Part shown: positions 9,317 through 20,340 of the stretch, piece after piece
Numbering within the stretch: position 1 is the stretch's first letter
Layout: the number at the start of each line of letters is the position of its first letter
NCBI RefSeq assembly: GCF_000203935.1
Contig: NC_008573.1
Span: 186,001 to 250,000 of the forward strand
Length of the DNA stretch: 64,000 bases
Direction of reading: 5' to 3'
Origin: Shewanella sp. ANA-3
Lineage (GTDB): Bacteria > Pseudomonadota > Gammaproteobacteria > Enterobacterales > Shewanellaceae
The notes under the pieces: model-generated
What the model was told of the DNA's origin: nothing
What the model saw: only the letters and a program-made list of their open reading frames with translations
The model's database searches: none
Translations under genes and position numbers: made by a program

Positions 9317-12304
9317 TTAATCAACCAGCAGTTCAAAAGTCATGGGCTTAACCTGCTTGGTTAGATCCAGCTCAAAACTTCCTAGCCGCCCCAAATGCTC
9401 GGTATGATACGGTGAGAATTCGGCCATAATGTCGCGGGTAATATTGTACCCTTCCGACTTCAATTGATTGAACACTTCGGTCATCGCGTTTACGTTGTAT
9501 AAGATCGCGAAGTTGGCCAGCAAATGATTGTATTTAACGATTTTGCTTTGTTCGTGTCTCAAGTTTGCAGGAATTTTCCCGCCATTAGCAAAAAACAACC
9601 ACCGGGCAAACTCATTGAACTCTTCGCTCTTACAGGTCGCTGCCTGGATTGTTTTGCGCAGATCAACGTCGGTAATGTATTCCAGCAAAAACATGGTTCT
9701 GACCACGCGCCCGAGTTCACGGAACGCAAAGTACAGCTTGTTTTTCCGGTTCTTGGTGCCGAACCGGCGCAGGATTGTCGAAGCGGTGATTTTCCCTGCT
9801 TTAACTGACATGGCCGTTCGCATCATATCCGCATAGTGCTTTTCAATGAGATCCCACTTGATCGGCTCCTTGAACAAAGACTGAATATGCTTGAGTACCA
9901 TGGAGCGATCAGGCTTATAAAAGCTGAGATCTTTGATATTTCGGATACGGGGCATGAGCTTTATGCCCAGCAAGTACGCCAGGCCAAAGACGGGTGTGGA
10001 TTGCGCCTGTGTATCGCCGTGAACGGTGTCCGGATTAAAATCAGATTCATCGTTGAGTAGGCCGTCCAAGATATAAATCGCCTCGTAGACACCGCAGGGA
10101 ATAAACCGGCTGAACAATGCAATATAGGTGTCCGAGACGTGGTAATAGGCAATGCCGCCATAGCTGCCATACCGAATATGGTATTCAGATAGCAAATTAT
10201 CTTCGTAGAGATCCCAAAGCTTTCCATCAGCGGACACACTGCTGCCTGCTCCCCAACACTCAATGAGCCGGTATTTCTTATACTCGCTATTGATCTTCGC
10301 AATAGCTTTATCGAGACGCGCTTCCGTCGTGCGTTTTAAGTTAAGCCAGGCGACTTGCTTGCGAGAAACGCCCTGCACAGATCGCACGGTTTCGGTGGGA
10401 CCAATGTTGGTACCGTAACAAAACACGGTCAGGACAAAACGTAACTCCGGGTCGCTGATACGTGATTCGAAGCCCGACAACGGGCCAAAATGTTTATTCA
10501 GGTTCAGCCACTTTTCGACATTGATAATCACATCAAGCAGGTTGATTTTGTCCAACCGATCGCGCAAAAGCGCTCCAATTTCTTCGACTTCAGGTAAGGG
10601 TTGATCAGGCTTTGGTTTACCGATAATCAGATTCCCGTTTTCAATACGAACCAGTTCGTCCTCCGGGAATTGGCTGTCAGCTTTCCGGCAGCTCGTTTCC
10701 ATGGACTTCTTCAGCGTTGTTGTAAATTCAGTATCACCGGCGACGAGCCCTACCTCCTCGCAATAGGTAGGCAACTGCGCTTCGTATTCTTCCCAGGTGA
10801 TCATCTGCTCCCGGTAATCATCGAAGGTTTCACTGTAGGGAATGAACAAGTCACCGGTACTTAGTTCTTCAGCGATCCGTTCAAACACACACAGCTCAAA
10901 ACAGGTTTTATTAACCTCCGACACCTGTGCTGATTTGGTTGATTTTCCCGTGACTAATTTCCACCAGCTTTCGCGAATCCAGCGAATATTAATGACATTT
11001 CTGGAAGAGGGATCGTTCGGATCGCTTTGAATTGACAGGAACTCCGTGCGACGCTTTTTGTGCGTCAAAATAAACTGGAACGCATTGAGCAAGTCCTTGT
11101 CTTCCGTGGCCGATGCCAGGTTGAGTATTTCAATCGTACGAAACAAGGTGGATCGTTGCTTTTTATAGAGTCGAACCATAAACGGCAAATAGTTGTTGCC
11201 TGCGAATGCCATATATTGTTCGCACATTTGCATTAGCTGATCACTGTTCTTTCCCAGTATCGGAACAAAAGCTGCCTCCGAATCGGGTTTATCAAGATAC
11301 ACCTTGACCGTCCCAGACAACACAGAAATCAAATGATCGGTTTGCTTTTGATGGTCTGCAAGGTACTTCTCCAACAGCTTCTGCGCCGAGCGATCCATTT
11401 TTAACAACATCTTGATAAAAATATCGGCGGCGTTATCCAGTGTTTGTGCGTATTGGTGCCGGATTAAAACGATGACGAGTGCGAGTCGCTTGTTCAGCTT
11501 TAGTTTCATCAATTCGGCGTAATCCAGGGCCTTGGCCTCGTTGATAAACTGCTGGTGTTTAACTGGCGGCAACCCCAAATCCGTGGGCAAAAGTGTTTGC
11601 AGGGATGTAAGCCATTCCAGGTATTGGATGTACGCATGGATATTGCGAGGGGTCGGGCGTTTGGGTTCATTTTTCAGCGTGCTCCAACCAAAACCATTCA
11701 GTCCTGTGCTAGATCGAAGAATATCGTTGATGCATTGGCGACTTTCAGACTCTAAAAAGCCACACAATTGATCGTAATACCGAGTGTTGACTTCGGCCCT
11801 GGCCGCCTGACATATCCGCTCAAGTACACTGAACGCCGGTAACTCGTATCGCTCTTTGACCAAATATTCCAACGTGACATTGATGATATCCGGTAATGCT
11901 TCTTTGGTAGTCGCTGCCTCAAGTGCCCAAATCTGTGCCAATTCAGAGGTCTTGGCCGCATCGTAGGCTTTTATATTAAGATGGCGCCGAATCAGCTTTA
12001 CGTGACGATCCTTCGCGCCCGATGTGTAATAGGTTTGGAGATCCTTCAGTGTCACCCGCGAACGGCACTGATTTTTAATGTGCGTGATGATCACCTTTGG
12101 TATTTCATCCAGGTTTACGAACCGGCCCAATCGCTGCGTGATTTTTAGCTGAATCAGGAGCCCCAAAAAGGATGTGCTGGTTCGTTTACAGTGACGCAGT
12201 GCAAACTTCTGATCTTCCTGCGTAGGTGTATAGACATCCCCTAACTCATTTTCGGTGATATCAGATTTAATTCGTGGATAAGCTGTCTGATAGATAGCGG
12301 CCAT
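9317..12304 (-). CDS. tnpA: Tn3-family transposase TnpA
   Basis: 995 residues, full length for Tn3 transposases. An N-terminal DUF4158-type DNA-binding region is followed by the DDE domain: first Asp in SSVSADGKLWDLYED, second in NPDTVHGDTQAQSTPVFGL, and the conserved LLGIKLMPRIRN, with Glu in the FKEPIKWDLIEKHYADM block. It binds the 9255 terminus and carries out replicative transposition to a cointegrate that TnpS/TnpT would resolve. It reads toward that terminus. A second copy (63259) differs at about 8 of the 212 residues compared. Confidence 0.95.
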   Translation of the reverse strand: MAAIYQTAYPRIKSDITENELGDVYTPTQEDQKFALRHCKRTSTSFLGLLIQLKITQRLGRFVNLDEIPKVIITHIKNQCRSRVTLKDLQTYYTSGAKDRHVKLIRRHLNIKAYDAAKTSELAQIWALEAATTKEALPDIINVTLEYLVKERYELPAFSVLERICQAARAEVNTRYYDQLCGFLESESRQCINDILRSSTGLNGFGWSTLKNEPKRPTPRNIHAYIQYLEWLTSLQTLLPTDLGLPPVKHQQFINEAKALDYAELMKLKLNKRLALVIVLIRHQYAQTLDNAADIFIKMLLKMDRSAQKLLEKYLADHQKQTDHLISVLSGTVKVYLDKPDSEAAFVPILGKNSDQLMQMCEQYMAFAGNNYLPFMVRLYKKQRSTLFRTIEILNLASATEDKDLLNAFQFILTHKKRRTEFLSIQSDPNDPSSRNVINIRWIRESWWKLVTGKSTKSAQVSEVNKTCFELCVFERIAEELSTGDLFIPYSETFDDYREQMITWEEYEAQLPTYCEEVGLVAGDTEFTTTLKKSMETSCRKADSQFPEDELVRIENGNLIIGKPKPDQPLPEVEEIGALLRDRLDKINLLDVIINVEKWLNLNKHFGPLSGFESRISDPELRFVLTVFCYGTNIGPTETVRSVQGVSRKQVAWLNLKRTTEARLDKAIAKINSEYKKYRLIECWGAGSSVSADGKLWDLYEDNLLSEYHIRYGSYGGIAYYHVSDTYIALFSRFIPCGVYEAIYILDGLLNDESDFNPDTVHGDTQAQSTPVFGLAYLLGIKLMPRIRNIKDLSFYKPDRSMVLKHIQSLFKEPIKWDLIEKHYADMMRTAMSVKAGKITASTILRRFGTKNRKNKLYFAFRELGRVVRTMFLLEYITDVDLRKTIQAATCKSEEFNEFARWLFFANGGKIPANLRHEQSKIVKYNHLLANFAILYNVNAMTEVFNQLKSEGYNITRDIMAEFSPYHTEHLGRLGSFELDLTKQVKPMTFELLVD

Positions 12305-12420
12305 CGACTTAAATTTTCTCTGATAGATGCATTATTGTGTAAAAGCATCGCGTTATAGTTATCAGGTTTCTAGTCGTCATTTGGATATGCCTAGATTAGT
12401 CGCAAGTGGCTTTCATTGCT

Positions 12421-12987
12421 TTATTCCTTGTGATGGCCTGCCATTACGTCGCCTGAATTGAGATGCCAAGCATTTTGAACAATCGCAAACAACAGTAATA
12501 CCAACGCCAACAGCAACAGTTCGGTTTGATACACATTGACCGCATACTGAATTTTGAGACCCATACCAGAAACAGCGGAAGGAAACAAAATGGCGATAAA
12601 ACTTAAGATGGTCGGCAGCAGCGGGGTACAACACAACAGGGGGCTTACAATCCCGATAACTATGCCGCCCGCCGCTGGTGCCGTTCTGCAATGGGTCTTC
12701 TTGCGTATCAGTTGAACCCATAAATTGATGAGAACGCTCTCCAGCGTTGCGAACAAAAACGCAAATAGCGCGATTCTCAGATTAAGATGTGCAAAAGAAC
12801 GCAAGCCAATATCGGAACCCAGTTCATGCGCTGGCAGGACAACCAAGTGGACGACCAGCACCAGACTAAAGAGGATCGCGGTACGCCGTTTTGAGTGAGA
12901 ATCCTGAACCGGCGATTGAAATGCATACACTACAAGTGACCAGAGGCGTTTTATAGAGTTTGTAGCGCGCTTCACTATCGCATTCAT
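12421..12987 (-). CDS. Multi-pass membrane protein of unknown function, end of mer operon
   Basis: 188 residues if started at ATG 12987, which overlaps the stop of the upstream gene as ATGA, indicating translational coupling. About five hydrophobic helices; between them lies SPLLCCTPLLPTILSFIA with a paired Cys at a helix start, reminiscent of the CC pairs in Hg(II) transporters MerT and MerC, though no homology to them is apparent. Last gene of the merR-T-P-C-A operon. Could be a mercury or other metal permease; function unknown. Confidence 0.7.
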   Translation of the reverse strand: MNAIVKRATNSIKRLWSLVVYAFQSPVQDSHSKRRTAILFSLVLVVHLVVLPAHELGSDIGLRSFAHLNLRIALFAFLFATLESVLINLWVQLIRKKTHCRTAPAAGGIVIGIVSPLLCCTPLLPTILSFIAILFPSAVSGMGLKIQYAVNVYQTELLLLALVLLLFAIVQNAWHLNSGDVMAGHHKE

Positions 12988-13379
12988 TCTTCTTTGCCGT
13001 TTGTCGCAACTTTGTAAGTTCCCCAGAACATCTCCGGTAACACGCAAACCAGTGGTGTACCGATCAGTAAAAAGAGTCCTAATCCGTTAAAGGTGAGCCA
13101 TTGTATCCACTGCATCCCAATGCCTAATGCCAACATGGCGGAACCCAGAAAAAATGGCCCGCTGAAAAAACAATGCATTCGCCCACATTGACGCGCATTT
13201 CTTAAACAGGCATATCCCATCCAACTTAAAGCGATCGCCCAGATACTGCCGGTCATCCACGGTGCAAGTTGCATCATGCCGGTAATCACTATGAGTATCG
13301 CTGGCAATACCCAGGTGAGAATAAATCGGCCTTTATTGGCTACCCAGTCGTGGGGGCCGGTTTCACATTTTTCTGACAT
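12984..13379 (-). CDS. Membrane protein with Cys-rich cytoplasmic loop, mer operon
   Basis: 131 residues with four predicted helices. Distinctive conserved-looking loop CLRNARQCGRMHCFFSGPFF with three cysteines, plus CETGPHDW near the N-terminus. It follows merD by 23 bp and overlaps the next membrane protein by 4 bp. I recognise it only as a protein type that occurs beside metal-resistance genes; no function is assigned. Confidence 0.7.
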   Translation of the reverse strand: MSEKCETGPHDWVANKGRFILTWVLPAILIVITGMMQLAPWMTGSIWAIALSWMGYACLRNARQCGRMHCFFSGPFFLGSAMLALGIGMQWIQWLTFNGLGLFLLIGTPLVCVLPEMFWGTYKVATNGKEE

Positions 13380-13402
13380 CGTATACTCCTTTGTTATGGC
13401 GA

Positions 13403-13837
13403 TCAGGCCAGTTGGCGCAGCTCCGACAGCTGTGAATCCAATGCCTGCAAGTAAGCCTGGCGTTCATCAATTTTGGTTTGCAGTTCGCGCATGGCGGCTT
13501 CACAGGCTTGCTGGTCGCCTTCGTTGATGGCGTAGAGCAAGGGTTTTATATCCAGGATCAGCAGGCCCGCCGCACGCGCTGCGCGAATGAAGCGCAGCCG
13601 GTTTAAAGCGCATTGATTGTATAAACCGAAACCACCCGCGGAATGCTCTGGGCAAAGTACCAAATTTTCCAAGACGTAATTCCTGACGGTATGCACTGTG
13701 GTTTGCGCGGCTTTCGCCAGTTGCGAGATCGTCAGGGGAAATTCGAGTGCCTGCCCATCGGCATCCATGAATGCCGCAAAGTCGGGGATCACCTCAAAGT
13801 ATCGTGACACATCTTTTGACACGGCGGCTTTTGACAT
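13403..13837 (-). CDS. merD: MerD-like MerR-family co-regulator
   Basis: 144 residues. The start at ATG 13837 follows CGGAGA and avoids overlap with the EAL gene. After a ~35-residue N-terminal extension comes a MerR-type winged helix (LTISQLAKAAQTTVHTVRNY) and a region that matches MerD of Tn501-type operons: GGFGLYNQCALNRLRFIRAA, then a coiled coil. It lacks the Hg-binding Cys triad of MerR. MerD binds the mer operator and helps switch the operon off after mercury is removed. Confidence 0.8.
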   Translation of the reverse strand: MSKAAVSKDVSRYFEVIPDFAAFMDADGQALEFPLTISQLAKAAQTTVHTVRNYVLENLVLCPEHSAGGFGLYNQCALNRLRFIRAARAAGLLILDIKPLLYAINEGDQQACEAAMRELQTKIDERQAYLQALDSQLSELRQLA

Positions 13838-13856
13838 GGGTTTGTCTCCGTTCGTT

Positions 13857-14657
13857 TCAAACACTGCGGCCTGGCCACAACGCTTCAGTCGTTTCGGCAT
13901 CGGCTGGCCGCGCCAGCCGATAGCCCTGTAATACATCACAGCCAAGCTTCTCTAAAAGTTGTTGTTGAGTGGCCGTCTCAACCCCTTCCGCGACGATGGA
14001 TAAATTCAGGTTATGGCCAAGGGTGATGACGCTTTCGGTAATGGCGCGATCCTTTGGCTCGGTTGTCATATGCGTGACAAAGGTTTTGTCGATTTTTAGG
14101 CGGGTCACTGGGCAGCATTGCAAGCGTGCCAGCGACGAACTCCCGGTACCAAAATCGTCGATGGACAGGCGAATGCCCAGCGCCTGGCAGCGATGCAGGT
14201 TTTCGATCAGGATTGGCGTATCCTCCAGGGCCAGTGTTTCGGTTAATTCCAGTTCCAATGCCGGAGCAGGCAGTCCCGTATCACGCAATATCCTGGCAAG
14301 GTCTTCGACAAAGTCAGGTTGGTGGATTTGTAAGGCAGAGACGTTGACCGCGATGATACCCTCGGGTAAACCGCGTTGACGCCAATGCATCATCTGTTGA
14401 CAGACCGCCCGTAAGACAAACGCGCCCAGTTCCAGAATTAATCCGCTTTGTTCGGCAACGGGAATAAAGGTGTCTGACTGGATCAATCCTTCAGTTGGAT
14501 GTTGCCAGCGAATGAGCGTTTCAGCGCCTTCCCAGCATTGGTGTTGAACATCCCATAGAGGCTGGTAAAAAGGAACGAATTCACCCTTGTTCAATCCATC
14601 CGCCAACGCATTGACCGTTGGGGCTGTCAGTGAATGCGTGGCGGGTGCCGTTCCCAT
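13857..14657 (-). CDS. EAL-domain protein inserted in the mer operon
   Basis: 266 residues, essentially one EAL domain. Key motifs are present: GAETLIRW (EAL becomes ETL), VNVSALQ, ELELTETLAL, IDDFGTGSSSLARL, LKIDKTFV and AEGVET. With the Glu, DDFG and Lys retained, c-di-GMP phosphodiesterase activity is possible. The start at ATG 14657 has GAGAGGG upstream, 11 bp after merA. In Tn21/Tn501 an EAL gene (urf2) sits at the far end of the mer transposon; here it is between merA and merD, inside the operon. Confidence 0.9.
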   Translation of the reverse strand: MGTAPATHSLTAPTVNALADGLNKGEFVPFYQPLWDVQHQCWEGAETLIRWQHPTEGLIQSDTFIPVAEQSGLILELGAFVLRAVCQQMMHWRQRGLPEGIIAVNVSALQIHQPDFVEDLARILRDTGLPAPALELELTETLALEDTPILIENLHRCQALGIRLSIDDFGTGSSSLARLQCCPVTRLKIDKTFVTHMTTEPKDRAITESVITLGHNLNLSIVAEGVETATQQQLLEKLGCDVLQGYRLARPADAETTEALWPGRSV

Positions 14658-14668
14658 ACTGCCCTCTC

Positions 14669-16333
<1,665 letters not shown>

Positions 16334-16361
16334 TCAAATAGTAGTCAGGCATTGCGTCGTG

Positions 16362-16781
16362 TTAAACAGCACAGCTGTCATCATCACAGCGTTTATTCGC
16401 GGGTGAAAAAATATCCCAAAGCGATACGGCAACCATCAGGCCTAACGCTGAATAGGTGACATAGCTGCTCCAGCCGTATTGGAAAAACGGATAGAGCGAT
16501 AACAGCAATAAAATGGGGCCGACCACACCCAGCGCACTACGGTGCCATTGCCGGTGGCTGAACCAGCCAAGTCCGTTGAGTACCAGGGCAATCCAGGCAA
16601 ACAACGGTAACAGGGTATTAACAAACAAACCTTCCCATTGGCTGAGAAAACCCAACCCGACCGCAGCGCCCAGGCTGGCGATGGCCGGGAAACACATGGC
16701 GCATCCCATAGCAGAAACCAGCGCGCCCAATGAGCTAATCTTATCGCCGAAACGGGTCAGTAACTGTATTAGCATTTCCAT
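16362..16781 (-). CDS. merC: Mercury transporter MerC
   Basis: 139 residues, four predicted membrane helices. Near residue 27 is SAMGCAMCFPAIASLG, the MerC metal-binding pair, and the tail ends NKRCDDDSCAV with the second pair. MerC is an inner-membrane Hg(II) importer feeding MerA. It lies 4 bp after merP. Confidence 0.93.
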   Translation of the reverse strand: MEMLIQLLTRFGDKISSLGALVSAMGCAMCFPAIASLGAAVGLGFLSQWEGLFVNTLLPLFAWIALVLNGLGWFSHRQWHRSALGVVGPILLLLSLYPFFQYGWSSYVTYSALGLMVAVSLWDIFSPANKRCDDDSCAV

Positions 16782-16784
16782 GCT

Positions 16785-17063
16785 TTACTCCTTGAGCGTT
16801 GATGGATAACCCGCATTAGTGGTGGCTTCGGTCAGTGCTTTTACTGTGGTTTTTTCGTCGTCGAATGTGACAACTGCCAATTTGGTTTCAAAGGTGACTT
16901 CAGCTTTACTCACACCCTCAACATTTTTTAAGGCATTTTTGACCGTAAAGGGGCAGGTCACACAGTTCATGGTTGGAACTTCCAAAGTAACTGTTTTCGG
17001 CGCAGCAAAAGCGGTCAGGCTGGTCAAGGCTAGCAAAGACAACAAGGCAATTTTCTTCATCAT
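16785..17063 (-). CDS. merP: Periplasmic mercury-binding protein MerP
   Basis: 92 residues: signal peptide MKKIALLSLLALTSLTAFAA, then one HMA fold with PTMNCVTCPFTVKNAL. The CxxC is CVTC. It captures Hg2+ in the periplasm and passes it to MerT. Confidence 0.95.
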   Translation of the reverse strand: MMKKIALLSLLALTSLTAFAAPKTVTLEVPTMNCVTCPFTVKNALKNVEGVSKAEVTFETKLAVVTFDDEKTTVKALTEATTNAGYPSTLKE

Positions 17064-17115
17064 TTTCTCCAGTAACGTATTAAGTCATTAATAAAAGTGA
17101 GCGGTAAGAAAGTAT

Positions 17116-17463
17116 TCAGGCAAACCAGACAATCCAATAATTGCTGGTGACTAGCACCAACGCAGTCAGTGCCGTTAACCAAAAGATCACCTGCCGGCGT
17201 TTTCGCACTTGAGGAACTGCACAGGCGGTGCCTGGCTCACAGTCCTCAACGGGGCGATAGACCTTCCAGCCTGCGAAGCCAAATAAGGCTAAAACCAGCA
17301 GGATAAAAATGGGACGATAAGGTTCTAACAAGGTTAAATTACCAATCCAGGAGCCACTCACGCCTAGCAGCAACAACACGAAAGGACCAGCGCAGCACAG
17401 GCCAGCGCCAACAGCCGCGATAACGCCGCCAATAATAGGTAGATTGGATTCTTTCTGTGACAC
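17116..17463 (-). CDS. merT: Mercuric transport protein MerT
   Basis: 115 residues, three membrane helices; the first holds AVGAGLCCAGPFVLLLLG with the vicinal Cys pair, and the loop has VEDCEPGTACAV, the second Cys pair. Inner-membrane importer of Hg(II). First structural gene after merR on the same strand. Confidence 0.95.
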   Translation of the reverse strand: MSQKESNLPIIGGVIAAVGAGLCCAGPFVLLLLGVSGSWIGNLTLLEPYRPIFILLVLALFGFAGWKVYRPVEDCEPGTACAVPQVRKRRQVIFWLTALTALVLVTSNYWIVWFA

Positions 17464-17496
17464 GACTTACTCCTCTGATTTCAGTGTATGGAGCAA

Positions 17497-17527
17497 GTGT
17501 AATCTCCGTACCGATGTACGGAGTCAA
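17497..17527 (-). promoter_or_regulatory. merT promoter with MerR operator
   Basis: On the - strand: TTGACT, a 19-bp spacer holding the dyad CCGTACATCGGTACGG, then TTACAC. The over-long spacer with a central dyad is the hallmark of MerR-untwisted promoters. It lies between merR and merT, which here read in the same direction. Confidence 0.9.
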
Positions 17528-17556
17528 ACGTTTTTGTGATGCCCGTGTAAAACTAA

Positions 17557-17949
17557 TTAAGGTTGCAGGGAGTCGATAATGGGACAATGTGAGTCATCGT
17601 TATTACTCTGACATTGCGTCAATAATGCCTTGAGTGCGCTTTCGAGCCGCTTCAGATCGGCAATTTTTTCCATGACGGCGCTGAGTTTATACTCGGCCAG
17701 CTCCTGCACCTGAGCACATGGGCGGTCATTCAAGCTTAGCAGGTTGGCGATCTCTTCCAGGGTAAACCCCAATTCTTGCGCCCGCTTAATGAACCGGATG
17801 CGATTAACCGTTTCATCGGGATAATGGCGGTAGCCCAACTCGGGTTTTGGCGGTTGCTCTATTAATCCACGACGCTCATAGAAGCGAACGGTTTCTATAT
17901 TGATAGCCAGTTCTTTGGCAACTTTACTGATAGTTCTTGTCATGTTCAT
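17557..17949 (-). CDS. merR: Mercury-responsive regulator MerR
   Basis: 130 residues. N-terminal winged helix (ISKVAKELAINIETVRFYER), dimer coiled coil, and the three Hg-binding cysteines at about 82 (RPCAQV), 117 (LTQCQS) and 126 (SHCPII). Unlike Tn21/Tn501, merR is co-directional with merT. Its ATG at 17949 overlaps the tnpS stop as ATGA (a second ATG is at 17943), so some translation may be coupled to tnpS. Confidence 0.95.
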   Translation of the reverse strand: MNMTRTISKVAKELAINIETVRFYERRGLIEQPPKPELGYRHYPDETVNRIRFIKRAQELGFTLEEIANLLSLNDRPCAQVQELAEYKLSAVMEKIADLKRLESALKALLTQCQSNNDDSHCPIIDSLQP

Positions 17950-18968
17950 ATCTCTTTTACCCGAACGGTATCTATAAGAACCGCCATTTTCTCCATCAAT
18001 ATATGGGTAGCGTTATTGGAGAGCTGCTGTCCTTCTTCAATGTACTCCCTGACGGTGGCATCGCTCTTCCATCCGCCTTGCTTTTTAATCAACTCAAAAT
18101 CAACTCGTTCTCGGGCTGCCGATGTAGAGAGGCCGCGCCGGAAGCTATGGCTGCTCAATTCCGGTACAAAATCGAACTGGCAGGCGTTACCCAAAGTCTT
18201 GAGTAATTCATTAATGGCACTGGGATTCAACGCTTTAGGCTGAATCTTATCCCACCGGTTAATGGGGCGAAAAACCGGACCTTCATTAATGCCACCCAGT
18301 TCTATCCAGTTTTTCATGGCCGTAGCAGGACAGCAGTCTGGTGCACCGAAAGGTAATGCTCGCACTAAGCCGGAGGCTTGTTGATCGTTCTTGGAACTAG
18401 ACAGCCGGATGAGAAGTCCTTCAGGTTCCCACACCAGATCACCGTAGCGAATGGCCACCAATTCGCTACGGCGAAAGGCACCGAAAAAGCCGGTCAACAC
18501 CAGCGCGATATCCCTCAGTTTCTTTTTGGTGGTTGGTAGTTGCCGCAAATGATTCACCATTTGGGCGACGTGCTCCAAGCGCAATGCCTTGGCTTTGCGC
18601 TTGGGTTGGCCATAGGTACGACGAACGCCTTCCATGGTTTTGCGGACCAACGGATCACTTACTGGATCGATGAGCCCTTGATAATGGTGCCATTGGCTAA
18701 TAGCGGTCAGGTGCAGATCCAGGGTTCGGGGATTAAGCGATTCGGCTCTGGCCAGCAGGTAACGCACGACAGTATCCCGATCCGAGGGCAGGCGACCACC
18801 CCATTTTTCAAATTGTCGAATGGCCGAACGGTAGGCTTTACGTGTGTTGTCGGATGTCGCTGCCTGGAGGTATTGCCGTAGTGGTTCGGGCCCCTGGCGT
18901 TCAACCAGGGTCGCATCCTTATTACGTAACGACAAGTTGCTAGCCTGTATTGGCGGTTTGTTGTTCAT
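17946..18968 (-). CDS. tnpS: TnpS-type tyrosine recombinase (cointegrate resolvase)
   Basis: 340 residues. An N-terminal SAM-like core-binding domain (about 35-120, NTRKAYRSAIRQFEKWGG) and a C-terminal catalytic domain: first Arg in GFFGAFRRSELVAI, HSFRRGLSTSA (HxxR), and GGWKSDATVREYIEEG (Trp/His box and Tyr). Divergent from the KfrA-like tnpT, the same organisation as tnpS/tnpT of Tn4651 and Tn5041, where the pair resolves cointegrates at the intergenic rst site. Confidence 0.85.
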   Translation of the reverse strand: MNNKPPIQASNLSLRNKDATLVERQGPEPLRQYLQAATSDNTRKAYRSAIRQFEKWGGRLPSDRDTVVRYLLARAESLNPRTLDLHLTAISQWHHYQGLIDPVSDPLVRKTMEGVRRTYGQPKRKAKALRLEHVAQMVNHLRQLPTTKKKLRDIALVLTGFFGAFRRSELVAIRYGDLVWEPEGLLIRLSSSKNDQQASGLVRALPFGAPDCCPATAMKNWIELGGINEGPVFRPINRWDKIQPKALNPSAINELLKTLGNACQFDFVPELSSHSFRRGLSTSAARERVDFELIKKQGGWKSDATVREYIEEGQQLSNNATHILMEKMAVLIDTVRVKEI

Positions 18969-19123
18969 GAATAGGATTTCCTTCGATGTCGCTCAAAAGG
19001 CGGCTATATACCGGCGTTACAAGTCGAAAATTTACGTCAAGATCAACTAGCCCACGATAAGGATGATTATCAGTGGTTAGTATCATGAATTCAAGCGATC
19101 TTGAAACGAACTAATATAATGTT

Positions 19124-19144
19124 ATATTACGTGTTATGTAATAT
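19124..19144. promoter_or_regulatory. Candidate core recombination site (rst) between tnpS and tnpT
   Basis: A perfect ATATTAC-N7-GTAATAT inverted repeat, the size and spacing expected of a tyrosine recombinase core (two arms, 7-bp crossover region), in the tnpS/tnpT intergenic region. Larger imperfect symmetry extends on both sides. It may also regulate both genes. Confidence 0.55.
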
Positions 19145-19172
19145 GTTACTAAATAATCCGAGAGGAATCACC

Positions 19173-20222
19173 ATGGCCCGTGCCGGAGTCACTTATCACG
19201 ATATCGCTAAAGCCGCTGAAGCCATTAAAACGCAAGGCCAGGAACCCACGGTGGATCGGGTGCGCGAACACCTGGGCACCGGCAGCAAAAGCACCATCGC
19301 GCCATTGCTCAAGCGTTGGCGGTCAGACAATGGGGAGGCGGCCGATGTCAGTGGGCTGCCGAACGACCTCGTCGAGGTGGTAAAGTCCCTGCATGAGCGG
19401 GTACAGCAGATGGCCGACCACCGTATCGAACAAGCTCGCCAGGAATTCGAGACTTTAAAGGAAGAACTCCGCAAAGAGTTGACCCATGCCGACAACACCA
19501 TGGCGCAACTAACTGCCCGACAACGGGACCTGGAGAACCAGACCGAACGGCTGAGCAAAGAAAAAAGCGAGCAAAGTCGGTCTCTGGAAGACGCGCGTGT
19601 CAGCCTGGCCAAGGCCGAGTCCCAGCGGGACGAAGCTGCTGCACGGATTGTTGAATTGAAGGAGAGCGTTGCGGAACTCAAACAAGAAAATAAGGATATC
19701 CGCGATCATTTCGAACATTACCAGCAGCGTACTGCCGAAGACCGCCAGCAGGAGCGCGAACAATTCCGTTCAGTTAACCAGGGGCTGAACGATCAGATCC
19801 AGGATCTGCAACACCGGCTCGCCCAGGCTGAGTCGAGAGCGTCAGAGCTGTTTGACGCCAATGTGCAGTTACAACGACATGCCGATGAATTAAAACGGGC
19901 CAATGGGGCGCTAAATAGCGACGTGAAGGGAAAGATAGAAGATGTCCAGAACCTGAAACACGAGCTTGAAGAAGCCGTGGCAAAGTGCCGGGAATACCAG
20001 CATCAAAATGATCATTTGGCGCAAAACATGGCCGTGCTCACCACTCAGAAAGCTGATGTTGATAAGCAAGTGGCCGTCTTATCCCAAACACTGGAGACCA
20101 CAAAAACCGAATTGAAAACCACCCAGGATAAAGCGGCGCTTCTGATCGACGAGAATAAAGTCATTCTTCAGGAAAAAGCCGTGATCCAAGGTCAATTTAA
20201 ACAGCTCCAAAGTTCGCTGTAG
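19173..20222 (+). CDS. tnpT: TnpT, KfrA-like DNA-binding coiled-coil protein
   Basis: 349 residues from ATG 19173, which follows CGAGAGGAATC. The first ~60 residues form a KfrA_N-type DNA-binding domain (VTYHDIAKAAEAIKTQGQEP, TGSKSTIAPLLKRWR). From about 75 to the end it is an almost unbroken coiled coil rich in Gln, Glu and Lys. In Tn4651-type transposons TnpT binds the rst site and helps TnpS recombine. Confidence 0.85.
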   Translation: MARAGVTYHDIAKAAEAIKTQGQEPTVDRVREHLGTGSKSTIAPLLKRWRSDNGEAADVSGLPNDLVEVVKSLHERVQQMADHRIEQARQEFETLKEELRKELTHADNTMAQLTARQRDLENQTERLSKEKSEQSRSLEDARVSLAKAESQRDEAAARIVELKESVAELKQENKDIRDHFEHYQQRTAEDRQQEREQFRSVNQGLNDQIQDLQHRLAQAESRASELFDANVQLQRHADELKRANGALNSDVKGKIEDVQNLKHELEEAVAKCREYQHQNDHLAQNMAVLTTQKADVDKQVAVLSQTLETTKTELKTTQDKAALLIDENKVILQEKAVIQGQFKQLQSSL

Positions 20223-20302
20223 CCGGATGGATGTATTTTGAGCGCCCGGCAGCTTAATGGTGGAATCGTCGTAGCTCATCAAATTTGTCGGTTCTTCCAC
20301 TT

Positions 20303-20340
20303 GGGGTCGTCTCAGAAAACGGAAAATAAAGCACGCTAAG
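20303..20340. repeat. Left terminal inverted repeat of lead transposon
   Basis: 38 bp beginning GGGGTCGTCTCAGAAAACGG, the Tn21/Tn501-group terminus. The tnpA stop codon lies within it (20336-20338). Confidence 0.95.
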
